From Prostheceraeus crozeri (lineage: Eukaryota; Platyhelminthes; Polycladida; Euryleptidae), in contig CAJQUW010015449.1 of assembly GCA_907163375.1 (NCBI GenBank), positions 1 to 64,000 on the forward strand: 64,000 nucleotides of DNA. Reading direction: 5' to 3'. Below are positions 42,547-51,700 of the stretch, one piece after another (within the stretch, counting starts at the first letter, position 1; each line of letters starts with the position of its first letter). A program made the translations under genes and the position numbers. The notes below the pieces were generated by a model that was not told where the DNA came from, ran no database searches, and worked only from the letters and a program-made list of their open reading frames with translations.

Positions 42547-43673
42547 TTGTTTCTATAGAGACGATAAAGATCGTACTCTTTCTTGGCTTTGTTGTAATCG
42601 CGCTTTCGCATCAATTCTCTAATTTCTTTCGTGAACCACTCGGGTTGCCAGTCTCTTTTGATTCTTTTTTCACGTATTGGTGCGTGTTTATTGATAACCT
42701 CCATTACCATCTTGTGCCAAAGTGCAAGAGCGTCGTTCGGATCATCAAACATGTCTAAAACAGACCAATGTACAGTTTGGAGATCCTGCTTGAAGGCGAT
42801 CCCGTCAAAATTTTTGTACGACCGGTAGGATATCACCTTGTGCATGTTGCCACCTCGGAACCTTCCACTTATTGAAATACATGTTGGAAAATGATCACTT
42901 AATCCAATCTTGGGGACCTTGACACCACGGATCAACAGATCATCAGAGATCCACATATGATCGATAATGGATGAACTCGAAGTCGTGACTCGAGTGGGTT
43001 CCTTCACCATTTGCTTCATTGAGTATAACATGAAATGATTTTCCAATTTTCTAAATTCATCATTTCTGACACAATCATTGACATTCAAATCTCCCATAAT
43101 TAATAAGCTTTTATTCTCTAAAAAAGCTTTTGCGGTAATGATATCAAATGCGTCTAACCAAGCCGTCAATGGTTCGTTTGGAGGTCGATAGACGGTGCAA
43201 ATCAATAAGGGTTTTCCACTTTGACATTTGATCTCCGCCCATATCGCTTCAAGGTTGTCATCTTCAAGATCTGCTCTCCGGACATAGCCATACATTTCTT
43301 GAATGTACATCAATACTCCGCCCCCACCTTTATTCGCTCGATCTTTTCTGAGAGGCCTGTGGTAGCCATTGATCAATATCTCCCCGTCGCCATAGTTGTG
43401 ATTCAACCATGTCTCCGTGATGCCCAACACATGACAGGTCTTACCTCCTGAAGACAAAGTCATTTTCAATTGGTCCAGGGTTGTGTTATCACCAGTAGGG
43501 CACATGCTACAGACATTCCAATGAACCATTTTTATGCCACTTGGCATATCGTCACACAAGGCGTTGTTGCTGCTCATTCTATTGCCTTCAAATCTTGATA
43601 GACTATTTGCAGTTGCAAAAAGGAAATACCACAAAAATACGGAGTCTTGTGTTGATTTTAAAAGTTCAAGCAA
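42435..43673 (-). pseudogene. LINE apurinic endonuclease plus linker
   Basis: 412 codons. MVHWNVCSMCPTGDNTTLDQ (N of HWNV is the first active-site residue), HVLGITETWLNHNYGDGEIL (catalytic E), NKGGGGVLMYI, CTVYRPPNEPLTAWLD, LLIMGDLNVNDC (GDLN), IIDHMWISDDLLI, GLSDHFPTCI (SDH). The linker has RIKRDWQPEWFTKEIRELMR, the PEWFT-x-E-I motif typical of CR1/L2-type ORF2. Well preserved, but in a different frame from the RT. Confidence 0.88.
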
Positions 43674-44305
43674 AGATTTGAACCCAGTTCAATCAAGGAG
43701 ACCACCAGATACCAGTACAAAAGCAGGCTCCTCAGACATCGAAAAAAGAAAAACCCTAAAAAAAAACCGGAGGAGGGACCGGCAACCAAACAAAACCGAG
43801 CCAGAAGGGCAGGGTTTAAAAGGGTTGGAAGAACAGTCCTCCTCAGAACGAAAGAACTAAGTTAAAACTGAGGAGCTAGCCAGTAGCTGGATAACTGGTG
43901 AGTCAAACAGACAGGACCAGAGAACAAAAGAATAAGAGTAAATAAGAGAGAGAGCACGGCAAGTACCTCGGAAAGAGCGCGGGGAAGACAGGGTGGGTTC
44001 AACGCGTGTAAGTGAAGCGAGAAAGGGTAAGTGATGATGAATTAAGAAAGAAATTACACAGAAAAAAGTTGCACGCAGTGGGGTTCGACCACCGGTATAC
44101 AAGGGTCGATGTCTGGACTTCTACCCGAAGACCACCACGCAGATGTTAGATTGCTGGCAGAACACAATGATGAAGCGAGATAGACGTGCGCACAACCATG
44201 ACGTCACCCCAGAATGGGATAGAGACGGCGGCAACGCACAGCACGAAAGCGCAACACTCTAACAGACAACGACCTTGAGGAAGAGAAGGAGAGCACTGAA
44301 GACAC
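43674..44305 (-). other. LINE 5' region without a clear ORF1
   Basis: GC-richer sequence upstream of the LINE ORF2. GGGGTTCGACCACCGG near 44070 looks slightly like a Pol III B box but no matching A box is evident. No ORF1 is recognisable. Confidence 0.4.
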
Positions 44306-44411
44306 TATGACCAATATGGCGTGATCCAAAAAATTTCCATGGAATCCATCAAAACCGGTATGACCAATATGGCGTGATCCAAAAAATTTCCATGGAATCC
44401 ATCAAAACCGG
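44306..44411. repeat. 53-bp perfect tandem duplication
   Basis: Two identical adjacent 53-bp units, each beginning TATGACCAATATGGCGTGAT and ending CATCAAAACCGG. They lie in the 5' region of the LINE, where tandem promoter units are common in several LINE families. Confidence 0.95.
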
Positions 44412-44715
44412 TACCGATCGATAGAGAATGGTCGATTTTATCTTGAAAATACCAGAATTGGAGATCCAAAAGTTAATCCCTAGTGACTTGGACCCGAAAA
44501 AGCCGTAGAATCGACAAAATACGGTTTTTCGGGGCTAGGGCCCGAACCGATGATCGTAGAGAACCAAATTTGATAACAACTTGAAGATCTTGGCGAGACA
44601 AATCCGACGATATAAGGGAGAACACACACAACGCGCTGGATCTCGAGATATTTGCAATAGACTCTCTAACTGCGGGAGAGATGTAAAAATACGACCGCAC
44701 GGTCGTAGGAGTACG

Positions 44716-45081
44716 AGAGGGTTTCCACATGTGAAGTTCAATGAGAGAGGGGAGATAATAGATGAAACAGCTGGTGATGTTATTAGAAATAGTCACATAG
44801 ATGACCTTCTACAATATGCTGTCAGAGATGTAAGGCGAAAACTAGGTGCACCACAAGGGTGGACATATTTTCAGAAAATTTTATCTGATCAAAATGTACC
44901 TCACAATATTATTGGAGGACCGACTGTGAATGAATTGGATAAGGGTCACTTACAAGATGGATCAAAGAGTAAAACACCCACGATGGCGGTCAAGCGAGAG
45001 CTTCATGATCCCGATGATCTGCAACCAAAAAGAGCTACTAGGCACTCAATGCGTGTTGCGAAGGAGTATAGTAAATATTAA
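44716..45081 (+). pseudogene. Polinton A small gene, right of the LINE
   Basis: Frame with RSTRGFPHVKFNERGEIIDE, NSHIDDLLQYAVRDVRRKLG and APQGWTYFQKILSDQNVPHN. The layout (basic start, N-E-R-G-E-I, hydrophobic helix, P-x-G-W-x-x-F, then V-P-x-x-I-G) matches a conserved small protein found next to the integrase in many Polintons; its role is unknown. The tail is basic. It lies directly right of the LINE, and its left neighbour across the LINE is the fragment at 40278. Confidence 0.55.
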
Positions 45082-45110
45082 GCAAATATGAATTAAGCCT
45101 CTCTCATATC

Positions 45111-45437
45111 ATGTCGTTACAAAAATTTTGCTGTTGTTTGAAATCTGCGCTCGAAGGTAAAGGAGAAGAGGGCATAGAGGTTGATATCAATTGCGTTAGC
45201 AGTTGCTGTGCGAGTAATACGCGTGCAAATCAGAACAAAGACGATGAGTACAGCAGTGAAACTCAGAAAGATTTATTACGACTTAAATCATCCCGCAAGT
45301 TTCAGTCGTCCGGAGGTTCTAGCTCGTGCAGCAGGTGTGGGAATAGAGAAAGTGAAGAAGTGGTTGAGGAGTCAACCGACTTACACTCTTCACAAAAATG
45401 CGAGAAAGCGGTTTCCAACAAGAAAATATGTTGTTAA
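45111..45437 (+). CDS. Possible small Cys-rich Polinton A protein overlapping integrase
   Basis: MSLQKFCCCLKSALEGKGEE then VDINCVSSCCASNTRANQNK. The first about 45 codons are Cys-rich and precede the integrase start. The remainder overlaps the integrase in another frame and is probably only a shadow. Small Cys-rich frames before the integrase occur in other Polintons, which is why I keep it; confidence is low. Confidence 0.3.
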   Translation: MSLQKFCCCLKSALEGKGEEGIEVDINCVSSCCASNTRANQNKDDEYSSETQKDLLRLKSSRKFQSSGGSSSCSRCGNRESEEVVEESTDLHSSQKCEKAVSNKKICC

Positions 45438-46332
45438 CAATATAGATAGTCAATGGCAAGCGGACTTGGCTGACATGCAACAGATATCACAGTACAATGA
45501 TGGCTATAAATACATCTTAACCGTAATAGATATTTTATCTCGCTATGCTTGGGCACGTGCGCTGAAATCTAAACGAGGACCAGAAGTTGAAGCGGCTTTT
45601 CAGAGCATTTTCGATGAGGGGCGTGTTCCGCAAAGAATACAGACCGATCAAGGGAAGAAATTCGAAACCTCTCATGTTCGAAGTCTCCTTAAAAGTCATA
45701 ATGTGGAATTGTTTAGTGTCAAAAGTGCTTATAAAGCTGCCATGGTTGAGAGGTTCAATCGCACACTGAAGACAAAAATATGGCGCTATTTCACTGCAAA
45801 AAATACACATGTTTGGGTAGGTGAGCTGCAGAAATTTGTTAAGAATTACAATGAAAGCTACCATCGAATCATTAAGATGAAATCAGTTGATGTTACCCCA
45901 GATAATGCGATGGATGTATGGCTTCGATTGTATGATAAGAAAGCGAAAAACATTTCCAATGAAAAGAAAATTAATGTTGGTGATAGAGTTCGGATTTCAA
46001 AGGTTAAGTCTACATTTGAGAAGGGGTATCTACCTAATTGGACTGAAGAAGAGTTTTTTGTGGATGAAGTAAATACAAAATTTAGACCCACCATGTATAA
46101 ATTAATAGATTACCATGGCAATCCAATTGAAGGAAAATTTTACTCTTATGAATTGCAAGTAGTAGACAGAAGTGAAGAGGTGTATATGATTGACAAAATA
46201 ATTAGGAGGAAAGGTCATGGCAATCAAAGGAAATATCTAGTTAAATGGAAAGGATATCCTGATTCATTCAATAGCTGGATAACGCACCAGGATCTACAAA
46301 ATGTGGAGATGGGAGACACTCGTAACTTTTAA
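45244..46332 (+). CDS. Polinton A retroviral-type integrase with chromodomain
   Basis: The ATG at 45244 (MSTAVKLRKIYYDLNHPASF) is preferred over an upstream in-frame start because Polinton integrases begin with this helical segment. Then TYTLHKNARKRFPTRKYVVN and the rve core: WQADLADMQ, IQTDQGKKFE and ERFNRTLKTK carry the D, D and E catalytic positions. NVGDRVRISKVKSTFEKGYL is the C-terminal SH3-like part. The end is a chromodomain (YMIDKIIRRKGHGNQRKYLV, then KWKGYPDSFNSWI), which in related integrases steers insertion to histone-marked chromatin. Looks whole. It would act on the element's terminal repeats. Confidence 0.92.
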   Translation: MSTAVKLRKIYYDLNHPASFSRPEVLARAAGVGIEKVKKWLRSQPTYTLHKNARKRFPTRKYVVNNIDSQWQADLADMQQISQYNDGYKYILTVIDILSRYAWARALKSKRGPEVEAAFQSIFDEGRVPQRIQTDQGKKFETSHVRSLLKSHNVELFSVKSAYKAAMVERFNRTLKTKIWRYFTAKNTHVWVGELQKFVKNYNESYHRIIKMKSVDVTPDNAMDVWLRLYDKKAKNISNEKKINVGDRVRISKVKSTFEKGYLPNWTEEEFFVDEVNTKFRPTMYKLIDYHGNPIEGKFYSYELQVVDRSEEVYMIDKIIRRKGHGNQRKYLVKWKGYPDSFNSWITHQDLQNVEMGDTRNF

Positions 46333-46372
46333 GCTAATATAGCATGTGACTTCTTCCATATATGACTTTAAC

Positions 46373-47494
46373 ATGTCTACTAACTTCAACATAATTCTTC
46401 CAAGCAATAGCAACCCCAAGATATTCCCAAGTAACAAACCATCTCTATACTCTGTTGAATTGGCTAATCCAATTACTCTGCATGGACCCCATGAAGTTGC
46501 TCTAACTGAAATTACTTATTACAACGATATCAGTTTGCTAAAGAACAACTATTTTGAATTGCATAAAGAAGTGCGAGAGAAGGATGATTGCTTTCGCATA
46601 TTTCAAAATAGTCTACATTGTACATGGGCTTTTCATCATCTAACTTTACATCCTTTTTCAACATCTTTACCATCTGTCCAAAACATGATTAAAATTCAAA
46701 AGGCATTTGCAACGTCAAATTTTGATTCTAAGGTTCCCACAATGAGCTTGCAAGATACAGAAAAGGAAATCGGTAGAATGTTTGAACGAATAAATGATCT
46801 CTTCAAGCTGACTTTGAATAAATTCTACAAACCAGTCATAAAATGGTCAACAAAATTGATGAAGGAAGGGAAGCATGTTCTTCTTGTATTAGGTAAGGAT
46901 TTGAGTCATACTTTTGGGTATTCCAGAACAACTTTCTCATCAAGGTATTGGTACAATGGACGTGGGTGGAATTCGGAGAGGAAAGTCACTGATTTTCAAT
47001 GTAGAATTGTGCCATTGTATGCATTACAAAAAAGGAGCATCCGAGTAAAAAATAAATTTGAGGTCATTAGAAGTGTTGAAGACTTTGCAAGAAAGTTTCA
47101 AGGATCAGTGCCAGAAACGTTAATGACTTGTGAATATAAAAAAGAGAAAGTAACTTTATTTACTGTTGAAACGGAGGCAGAATTTATTGTTTTTACTAAA
47201 AAGACACCATTGGAAAAGTCTGAGTCCGCTGTTATTGAATTCGGATCTGAAATGATTGGGATGTTTAAGGGCCTTGAAAGCGCACCTTGGTTGACAGAAT
47301 TAAATGATACATTCAAGGTTCAATTGTCCTCTTCTAAACTTAAAGCATCAACAAATGCTTCATGGGATATCCACGTATACAGCGAAGACATATTGGGCGA
47401 TGAATTGTCTACTTCCAGTGAACTTGTAAAAAGAGTTAATTTGAACATTGAAAGCTTGAAAACGCCATCTGAATTGTGTACAAAAGTAGTATAT
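46373..47494 (+). pseudogene. Polinton A minor capsid/penton-type gene, cut by Polinton B
   Basis: Starts MSTNFNIILPSNSNPKIFPS, then NKPSLYSVELANPITLHGPH and EVALTEITYYNDI. The L-P-S-N-S-S ... Y-x-x-x-L ... G-x-W/H-E-V-A-L-x-E-I opening is the signature of a widespread Polinton gene thought to encode a penton-like capsid protein. The C-terminal part is cut off at 47494 where Polinton B is inserted; any remaining part should lie beyond the window. Confidence 0.75.
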
Positions 47495-47560
47495 AGTGTG
47501 ACATCCGGCGCGACGCTTCGCTTCGCTTTGCTTCGCTTCGCTTGCGCCGGATGTCACACT
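47495..47560. repeat. Terminal hairpin of Polinton B
   Basis: A perfect 17-base inverted pair, AGTGTGACATCCGGCGC (47495-47511) and GCGCCGGATGTCACACT (47544-47560). The 32-base loop is made of CTTCG/CTTTG repeats. The element start is placed here because the Polinton A gene is read up to about 47494 and Polinton ends usually begin AG. Confidence 0.9.
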
Positions 47561-47979
47561 TTTGCGGGTTTTTTCAAAAATCAAAATTTCAAAAATTTCA
47601 AAAATTTAGGTAGACTTCAAATTTCACGTGGCCGAAGGCCGAAGGGCGAAAATTTAAGCGTTTTTAAAAATACCCAATTTTTCAAATTTTTCAAAATCTC
47701 AAAATTTGAGAATTACAATTTTCACCCTTAAAATCATGACCGTTCCAGGACACCGAAAAAATCAGAAAAGTTAAGAATCTCAAATTTGAGAATTACAATT
47801 TTTACCTTGAAAATTATGACCGTTCCAGGACACCAAAAATCATAAAAGTTGAGAATTTCAAATTCATGAATTTTATCCATCTTTCAGGTTTTTAAAATAT
47901 AACATGTGACTAAAAATATTTCTTTAAAAATGGAAGAAACAAAAGTGGATGAAACCGCAAGAATATATCATTCGTTATC
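47495..47979. repeat. Left terminal inverted repeat of Polinton B
   Basis: Tip hairpin (47495-47560), an AT-rich segment with GC hairpin GGCCGAAGGCCGAAGGGC (47630-47647), and two 80-bp tandem units (47711-47790 and 47791-47870, each with GACCGTTCCAGGACACC). It continues into the start of the first gene. The inner 165 bases are matched in inverse at 63835-64000; the remaining partner is outside the window. Confidence 0.9.
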
Positions 47980-48598
47980 ATATGAACGTAGTTCTACTTT
48001 AATGGACATTGAAAAAATGAATAAAGAAAAACACAAAGATAGAGTTAGGTATATGAAAGATAAGGAATCTCAATTATTATTAAGATTAGAGCATTATAAA
48101 AAATTAAGAAAGAGATGGAGTAAAGTTAAGAATGTAACACAAGGAATTGACATATTCTTAACAATAAGTTTAGGTGCTTTAACAATTGTTATATCTTCAG
48201 GTGTTTTAGTAATTCCAGTAGTTGCTACAGCTTTAACAGGTACGGGTGTTTTTGTAACTTCACTTGTTACAATGTTAGATAAATCTTTAATAACTAAGAA
48301 ACGAAAATCATTAAAAACTAAGCATTTACATATTAAAGAAGTTTATGACAAATTACACTACTACTTTCAAAGAGTATGTGATGATAATGTTATTACGTTA
48401 GATGAGATTGAAAAATTTGATCAAATAGCTAATGAAGTAAATCAAACCTTTCAATTACAGTCCGAAAAAGTTGATGATAAGAATAAACAGGATGGCAAAA
48501 TTTCTAGTGATGGTAAAACTTTTACTGGTGGTAAAATTTCTAATGAAGAAAATGACAAAATTTTTTTAGAAGAGCTAAAAACTTTAAGCGAAAATTAA
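47930..48598 (+). CDS. Polinton B coiled-coil/two-TM protein
   Basis: ATG at 47930 preceded by CTTTAAAA, preferred over an earlier GTG. 222 codons: a charged coiled coil (residues about 20-65), two hydrophobic spans at about 78-118 (IFLTISLGALTIVISSGVLV and IPVVATALTGTGVFVTSLVT), then KSLKTKHLHIKEVYDKLHYY and a helix-loop stretch DDNVITLDEIEKFDQIANEV. Proteins of this layout occur in other Polinton-like elements; role unknown, perhaps membrane-associated. The promoter and first about 17 codons lie inside the terminal inverted repeat. Frame looks whole. Confidence 0.7.
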   Translation: MEETKVDETARIYHSLSYERSSTLMDIEKMNKEKHKDRVRYMKDKESQLLLRLEHYKKLRKRWSKVKNVTQGIDIFLTISLGALTIVISSGVLVIPVVATALTGTGVFVTSLVTMLDKSLITKKRKSLKTKHLHIKEVYDKLHYYFQRVCDDNVITLDEIEKFDQIANEVNQTFQLQSEKVDDKNKQDGKISSDGKTFTGGKISNEENDKIFLEELKTLSEN

Positions 48599-48745
48599 AG
48601 AAAACTTTATTAAACAAAACTTAAAACGAGAAAACTTTAAACGAAAAGATGTCAGACAACAAAGCAATAAAAAAATAATTTGTTCAGTAAAATGTTTTTG
48701 CTGTATTCCAATGTTACCACAAAATTCAAATATTATATTTTAAAA

Positions 48746-49578
48746 ATGGATAAAATTAGAGCTGATAATTTTAAAAGAATAAAACAATTAGAAGAGTTAA
48801 TAAAACAAAGAAATATTATGAAAGAAAATCATCTTCAACATAGAATGATAAAAGCTGGTATTCAATCTGATATGTTTGAAAAAATGCAGCAAACCGAGCA
48901 AGTAAAAACTGATTTTGAGAAAACTATGAAACCATTTAAAACTCTTGAAAAAGAAAGTACAAATAATGATAAACAAATTGATATAACAGATCCAGAGCAC
49001 AAAACTATATTAGATGACTATGGATTACTAGAATCAAACATTAATAAGAAATTACCAAAATCTATGCAATTTGAACATTCTATCTCATTTATAGATGGAA
49101 AAACAATACCTAGATTTTATCTCGGACAAAAAGAAATATTTCCACAACCTTTTCGAGGTTTAATTTTTTCACCAGATAAATCTCCTTTTAATTTAGATAG
49201 AAATTTTGTTAATCTTTTAAGAGGAGCAGATTTAAATAATTATGCTGTAGAAGATCTCATAAAATATAAAGCTATGTTAGACAGAGTTTGTGCAGTAAAA
49301 TCTCTAAGACGTTATAAACAATTAGAAAATTTATTATCAACGGGAGTTAAAGTAGGGAAAGGTTTATCTGAAAAACAGAAAACATAAACAGAAACAACCG
49401 TATTTTTACCAGATGATCCACAAGAATTACTAAATAGATTAAATATTTTAATATCTGCAATAAAAGAGGGACATAATTCTAGTTTCAATGAAATTCATGC
49501 TATATTGAAAAGACTGTTAGAAAAGAAGATTCTAAATGAAGAGGATTATAAAAGTGTAACGAACCGATGGTTCTAGGG
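48746..49578 (+). pseudogene. Polinton B protein of unknown role
   Basis: ATG at 48746 (MDKIRADNFKRIKQLEEL) preceded by TTTTAAAA. Coiled-coil first half; then FRGLIFSPDKSPFNLDRNFV and GADLNNYAVEDLIKYKAMLD, a pattern (short beta stretch, then a Y-x-x-x-D-L-x-x-Y-K-x-x-L helix) seen in an unnamed gene of many Polinton-like elements. The last stretch (LPDDPQELLNRLNILISAIK-type) is also typical of that gene. It looks interrupted. Ends at a GC hairpin that contains the stop. Confidence 0.55.
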
Positions 49579-49652
49579 CTTCGCCCGTAGCTGAGATATG
49601 TTGTTTCTAATTTTTTTATAAAAAAATATTTATTCAAAATTTTAACTAAAAA

Positions 49653-50441
49653 ATGCGTTCAGCAGATTTAGACAAAATTAATAATCATTTAGAAAATTTG
49701 ACAGAGATTTTGGGTTCATCAAAATTTAGTACGACGTTAAAAATTATAATAACTACTTCAACACACACTTGTAATTTAGAACCCATTCTACATTTAGAAC
49801 AGAATAAAAATTATCAAATTGCATTGACTAGTTTCTCTACATTTAACACTATTCAAAACGTTATCAAAGATGTGAATGATCAATTTAGATATTCCACTGA
49901 TAAAGGCAAAACATGGAAAATACAAACTTTTCTTCCTGGTTCTTACGAAGTTGAATCAATATCAAATGAAATTAAGAGACATTTAGGTATACCATTTAAA
50001 GATAAGAAACAATTACATTTTGCAGTTGAACCGGCAGTTAATAAATTTTCTCTTACTTTAGACGAAAATCATCAAGTTGATTTTAATCATGATAGATCAT
50101 TGTCAAAGCTATTAGGATTTAATAAACAAACCTATAGTCAAGGTTATCATTTAGGTGAGAAGATTCCAAAAATAACTGAAATAAATTCAATTGTTGTACA
50201 TTGTGACATTATTGAAGGAGGATATATAAATGGTAAATTATCAAATTTAATATTCAGTTTTCCAGCTTTTACTGTACCCATTGGTTATAGATTAAATGTA
50301 ATTCCACAAACATTAATATATTTTCATATTACAAGAAAAACTATTAACAACATTGGCATTAGAATCACTGATGAAAAAGGACAAGAAATAAATTTTGGAG
50401 GTGAAGAGATTATGATAGATCTTTTGGTTCGGGAGGTATAA
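49653..50441 (+). CDS. Polinton B minor capsid (penton-type jelly-roll) protein
   Basis: 262 codons. KNYQIALTSFSTFNTIQNVI, RYSTDKGKTWKIQTFLPGSY, EVESISNEIKRHL, SLSKLLGFNKQTYSQGYHLG, NSIVVHCDIIEGGYINGKLS and the end RITDEKGQEINFGGEEIMID match a very common Polinton gene regarded as the penton-like single-jelly-roll protein. Start ATG follows TTTTAACTAAAAA. Its TAA stop sits in the loop of a GGGAG/CTCCC hairpin (50431-50447). Looks whole. Confidence 0.8.
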   Translation: MRSADLDKINNHLENLTEILGSSKFSTTLKIIITTSTHTCNLEPILHLEQNKNYQIALTSFSTFNTIQNVIKDVNDQFRYSTDKGKTWKIQTFLPGSYEVESISNEIKRHLGIPFKDKKQLHFAVEPAVNKFSLTLDENHQVDFNHDRSLSKLLGFNKQTYSQGYHLGEKIPKITEINSIVVHCDIIEGGYINGKLSNLIFSFPAFTVPIGYRLNVIPQTLIYFHITRKTINNIGIRITDEKGQEINFGGEEIMIDLLVREV

Positions 50442-50529
50442 ACTCCCACGCGAAGCTAGAGAAGTTTAATTTTCTTCTTCTTTAGAAACAAAAAATAAAA
50501 AAATAAAAATAAAATTTTTTTATTAAAAA

Positions 50530-51298
50530 ATGAGTGAAGTACTACCATTAAATAAAAAAAACTTAAATTTAATCATCATCCAAATTTATCTAATAAAGTT
50601 TTGTCAGTTATTTGTGGAAGATCAGGATGTGGAAAAACGTATCTATTATTTAAAATTTTAACGACTCCAAATTTTTTGGATTATAACAATCTTATAATTT
50701 ATACAACATCGGCGGAACAACCCGTCTATCAATTTTTAAAATATGGATTTGAAAATAATCTTAAAAAACAGCAATTGCTTCATTATTCAAAGAATATGAA
50801 AAATCTGAAGATGAAGAAGAAATAAGTTCGTGGTGTGAAGAAGCAGCAAAAAATAATCAGTTAGTAGAATCTAATAAAAATAAGCATATAAAAATACAAT
50901 TAATAGATGATAGTGGTAATATGCAAGATCCTAGTAAACTAGATAAAACAATGAAACATTGTGTAATTTTTGATGATTGTGTTAATGATAGAAATCAGTC
51001 AGTTCAGAGAAATTATTTCACAAGAGGTAGACATAATAACTGTAGTGTATTTTATTTAACACAAAGTATGTATTCATTAGACGGAAGTGTTATTAGAAAG
51101 AATGCAAATATATTTATACTATTTGAAATAAATGCAAGAAACTTAAGTGATTTGTTAAGAGATTTATGTGTAAGAAATAAAGATGAATTTAAACAATCGT
51201 GTAACAATGCTTGGTCAAAAGATTATGGATTTATCACAATTAATATTGATAAAAAAATTCATGATAGAGTTATAGAAAATATTTTCGCGGAGTGATCG
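50530..51298 (+). pseudogene. Polinton B genome-packaging ATPase (A32-like)
   Basis: Walker A GRSGCGKTYLLFKIL near 50620-50660; Walker B VIFDDCVND near 50970; then NYFTRGRHNNCSVFYLTQSM, the sensor and arginine-rich stretch typical of the FtsK/HerA packaging ATPases of Polintons. The gene looks broken. It is much more AT-rich than, and only distantly similar to, the ATPase of Polinton A, so the two elements are separate lineages. Confidence 0.85.
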
Positions 51299-51345
51299 AA
51301 TAATTTTTTCTTATAAATTTTTTGTTAATAAAAATTAAAAAAAAT

Positions 51346-51651
51346 ATGTTGAATGCTTACAAGATAGAGCATGTACCAGTTTTAAAAGATTATCGTCATC
51401 CTACAAATCCTGTAAATTCGAAGAAAGAAGTTAGATTTTATTATCATCATAAATACGTAGCGCTCGTTACAGATTATAAAACAAAACATGGTATTAAACC
51501 GTGTGTTAAAACAAAAGACTTTCCACTTTGTTTAAGAAGTTTCCGAGTATTTTTGGCGTATGATAATTTATGGTGGTTGGTTAAGAAAGAACATTTAACA
51601 ACACATGAATTAGAAACATTACATCAATTACATATTCCTGTGTATATGTAA
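51346..51651 (+). CDS. Small Polinton B protein, about 101 aa, unknown
   Basis: MLNAYKIEHVPVLKDYRHPT then KEVRFYYHHKYVALVTDYKT then NLWWLVKKEHLTTHELETLH. Compact, mixed alpha/beta looking, aromatic-rich. The ATG at 51346 follows an A-run and is preferred over an upstream in-frame start in the 3' region of the previous gene. No family recognised. A GGAACCGAGGTTCT palindrome follows the stop. Confidence 0.5.
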   Translation: MLNAYKIEHVPVLKDYRHPTNPVNSKKEVRFYYHHKYVALVTDYKTKHGIKPCVKTKDFPLCLRSFRVFLAYDNLWWLVKKEHLTTHELETLHQLHIPVYM

Positions 51652-51700
51652 AAACGGAACCGAGGTTCTATGTAAAAATTCATTTTTTCTTTTAAAAAAT

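Larger units (their letters stand above)
40598..44570 (-). mobile_element. LINE inserted in Polinton A, minus strand
   Basis: 3' end at about 40598 with an (ATT)n tail (plus strand ATAATAATAATAATAATA). RT and endonuclease frames lead up to 43673 and a long GC-richer 5' region to about 44570. ORF2 is in three frames, so inactive. Motifs (NVCSMCPTGDN, NYRPISVLPITSKIIER, PQGSIIGPLLFIIFVND) place it in the CR1/L2/Rex1 group, a different family from the LINEs at 11.6, 14.4 and 27.4 kb. The 5' limit is approximate; no target duplication was resolved. Confidence 0.85.
36846..47494 (+). mobile_element. Polinton A (partial; split by a LINE and by Polinton B)
   Basis: A plus-strand gene set of Polinton type: packaging ATPase (39633), integrase with chromodomain (45244) and minor capsid/penton-type gene (46373), with small genes. 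It is interrupted by a minus-strand LINE (40598 to about 44570) and by Polinton B at 47495. Its polymerase, major capsid and protease genes are not seen and would lie past the right end of B. The left end is not determined. Most frames here remain open, so apart from the two insertions it looks only lightly damaged. The left limit given is simply the first gene. Confidence 0.85.

Noticed and set aside
44060-44150. tRNA or tRNA-derived SINE suggested by GGGTTCGACCACC
   Set aside because: No A box at the right distance and no cloverleaf; the site lies in LINE 5' sequence.
48680-48745. Upstream extension MFSKMFLLYSNVTTKF as a signal peptide of the next protein
   Set aside because: The start motif TTTTAAAA lies directly before the ATG at 48746, as in the other genes, so the extension is probably leader sequence.
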